Source of the DNA: Actinoplanes teichomyceticus ATCC 31121
GTDB taxonomy: Bacteria; Actinomycetota; Actinomycetes; Mycobacteriales; Micromonosporaceae
Reading direction: 5' to 3'
Length of the DNA: 64,000 nucleotides
NCBI RefSeq assembly: GCF_003711105.1
Contig: NZ_CP023865.1
Span: forward strand, 904,001 to 968,000
Positions within the stretch are counted from its first letter, which is position 1, and every line of letters begins with the position of its first letter. The translations under genes were made by a program, and so were the position numbers. The notes under the pieces were generated by a model. It ran no database searches, was not told the DNA's origin, and worked only from the letters and a program-made list of their open reading frames with translations. This document shows positions 63,859 through 64,000 of this stretch, piece after piece.

Positions 63859-64000
63859 ATGACCATCGAAACGGCGGCCCAGGCCGCGTACCTCGTCGCC
63901 GCTCTGCTGTTCATCCTCGCGCTGGCCGGGCTGTCCCGGCACGAGAGCGCCCGGCTCGGCAACCTCTTCGGCATCGCCGGGATGGCGCTCGCGCTGGTCG
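63859..64000 (+). CDS. pntB: NAD(P) transhydrogenase subunit beta (3' truncated by window end)
   Basis: Only 47 residues are visible. They start at ATG 63859, 4 bases after the pntA stop, with AGGAG 8 bases upstream ([47 protein letters not shown]). The hydrophobic segment followed by [18 protein letters not shown] is characteristic of PntB's first transmembrane helices. The catalytic NADP-binding domain lies outside the window. Confidence 0.92.
   Translation, partial: MTIETAAQAAYLVAALLFILALAGLSRHESARLGNLFGIAGMALALV

Overview
The window is high-GC actinobacterial chromosome, most likely from the family Micromonosporaceae (Actinoplanes-like). The evidence is the gene content and order: fbiA/fbiB, fbiC, whiB, DUF3499, manB, Trm112, SIS isomerase, manA, mtrA/mtrB/lpqB, comF, hpf, secA, Rv3235-like, prfB, ftsE/ftsX, smpB and ssrA. 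Much of this order is shared with mycobacteria. Secreted glycoside hydrolases and sortase-type surface proteins are also present, and many genes look leaderless. There is no rRNA, tRNA, CRISPR array or intact insertion sequence.

Layout. 1-3355: two tandem secreted GH30 glycosidases, the first cut by the window edge. 3549-8063: a membrane protein with a repeat-rich tail, an acyl-CoA thioesterase, acetoacetyl-CoA synthetase and a TIGR03089 protein. 8268-16758: a GT4 glycosyltransferase, mannose-1-phosphate guanylyltransferase and the coenzyme F420 genes (fbiA-fbiB-nudix on minus, fbiC on plus). 18095-19696: whiB, a zincin-like protein and DUF3499. 20134-24871: a polysaccharide deacetylase and an acetaldehyde dehydrogenase operon (regulator-aldehyde dehydrogenase-DUF779). 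24945-30682: endonuclease V, then manB, trm112-like, SIS isomerase, CDF transporter and manA, which supply mannose phosphates and GDP-mannose together with manC upstream. 31936-33048: an XRE/DUF5753 regulator with its DUF397 partner. 33234-38150: mtrA-mtrB-lpqB-comF. 38430-45214: hpf, a double GNAT protein, secA, an Rv3235-like protein and a small HTH protein. 45349-49548: a DUF6912 protein, a membrane protein, P5C dehydrogenase and a PadR regulator. 49601-55557: prfB, ftsE, ftsX, an M23 peptidase, smpB, a CBM2-like secreted protein and tmRNA. 55875-58345: a likely accessory patch next to tmRNA with a GmrSD-like DUF262/DUF1524 protein and a VapBC-type pair. 58881-64000: a GH19 chitinase, a TQXA thioester surface protein and pntA/pntB (cut).

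The operons are separated by several long gene-free stretches. Five of them carry unrelated short tandem repeats that give open but implausible frames on both strands. The most consistent regulatory signal is a TANNNT -10 box placed 6-8 bases before a start codon with no Shine-Dalgarno, seen at about sixteen genes. It implies widespread leaderless transcription and fixes many of the starts given here. More specific regulatory candidates are a perfect 15-base palindrome upstream of the XRE gene, a BldD-like inverted repeat over the whiB -10 box, and a stress-sigma-type promoter before hpf.
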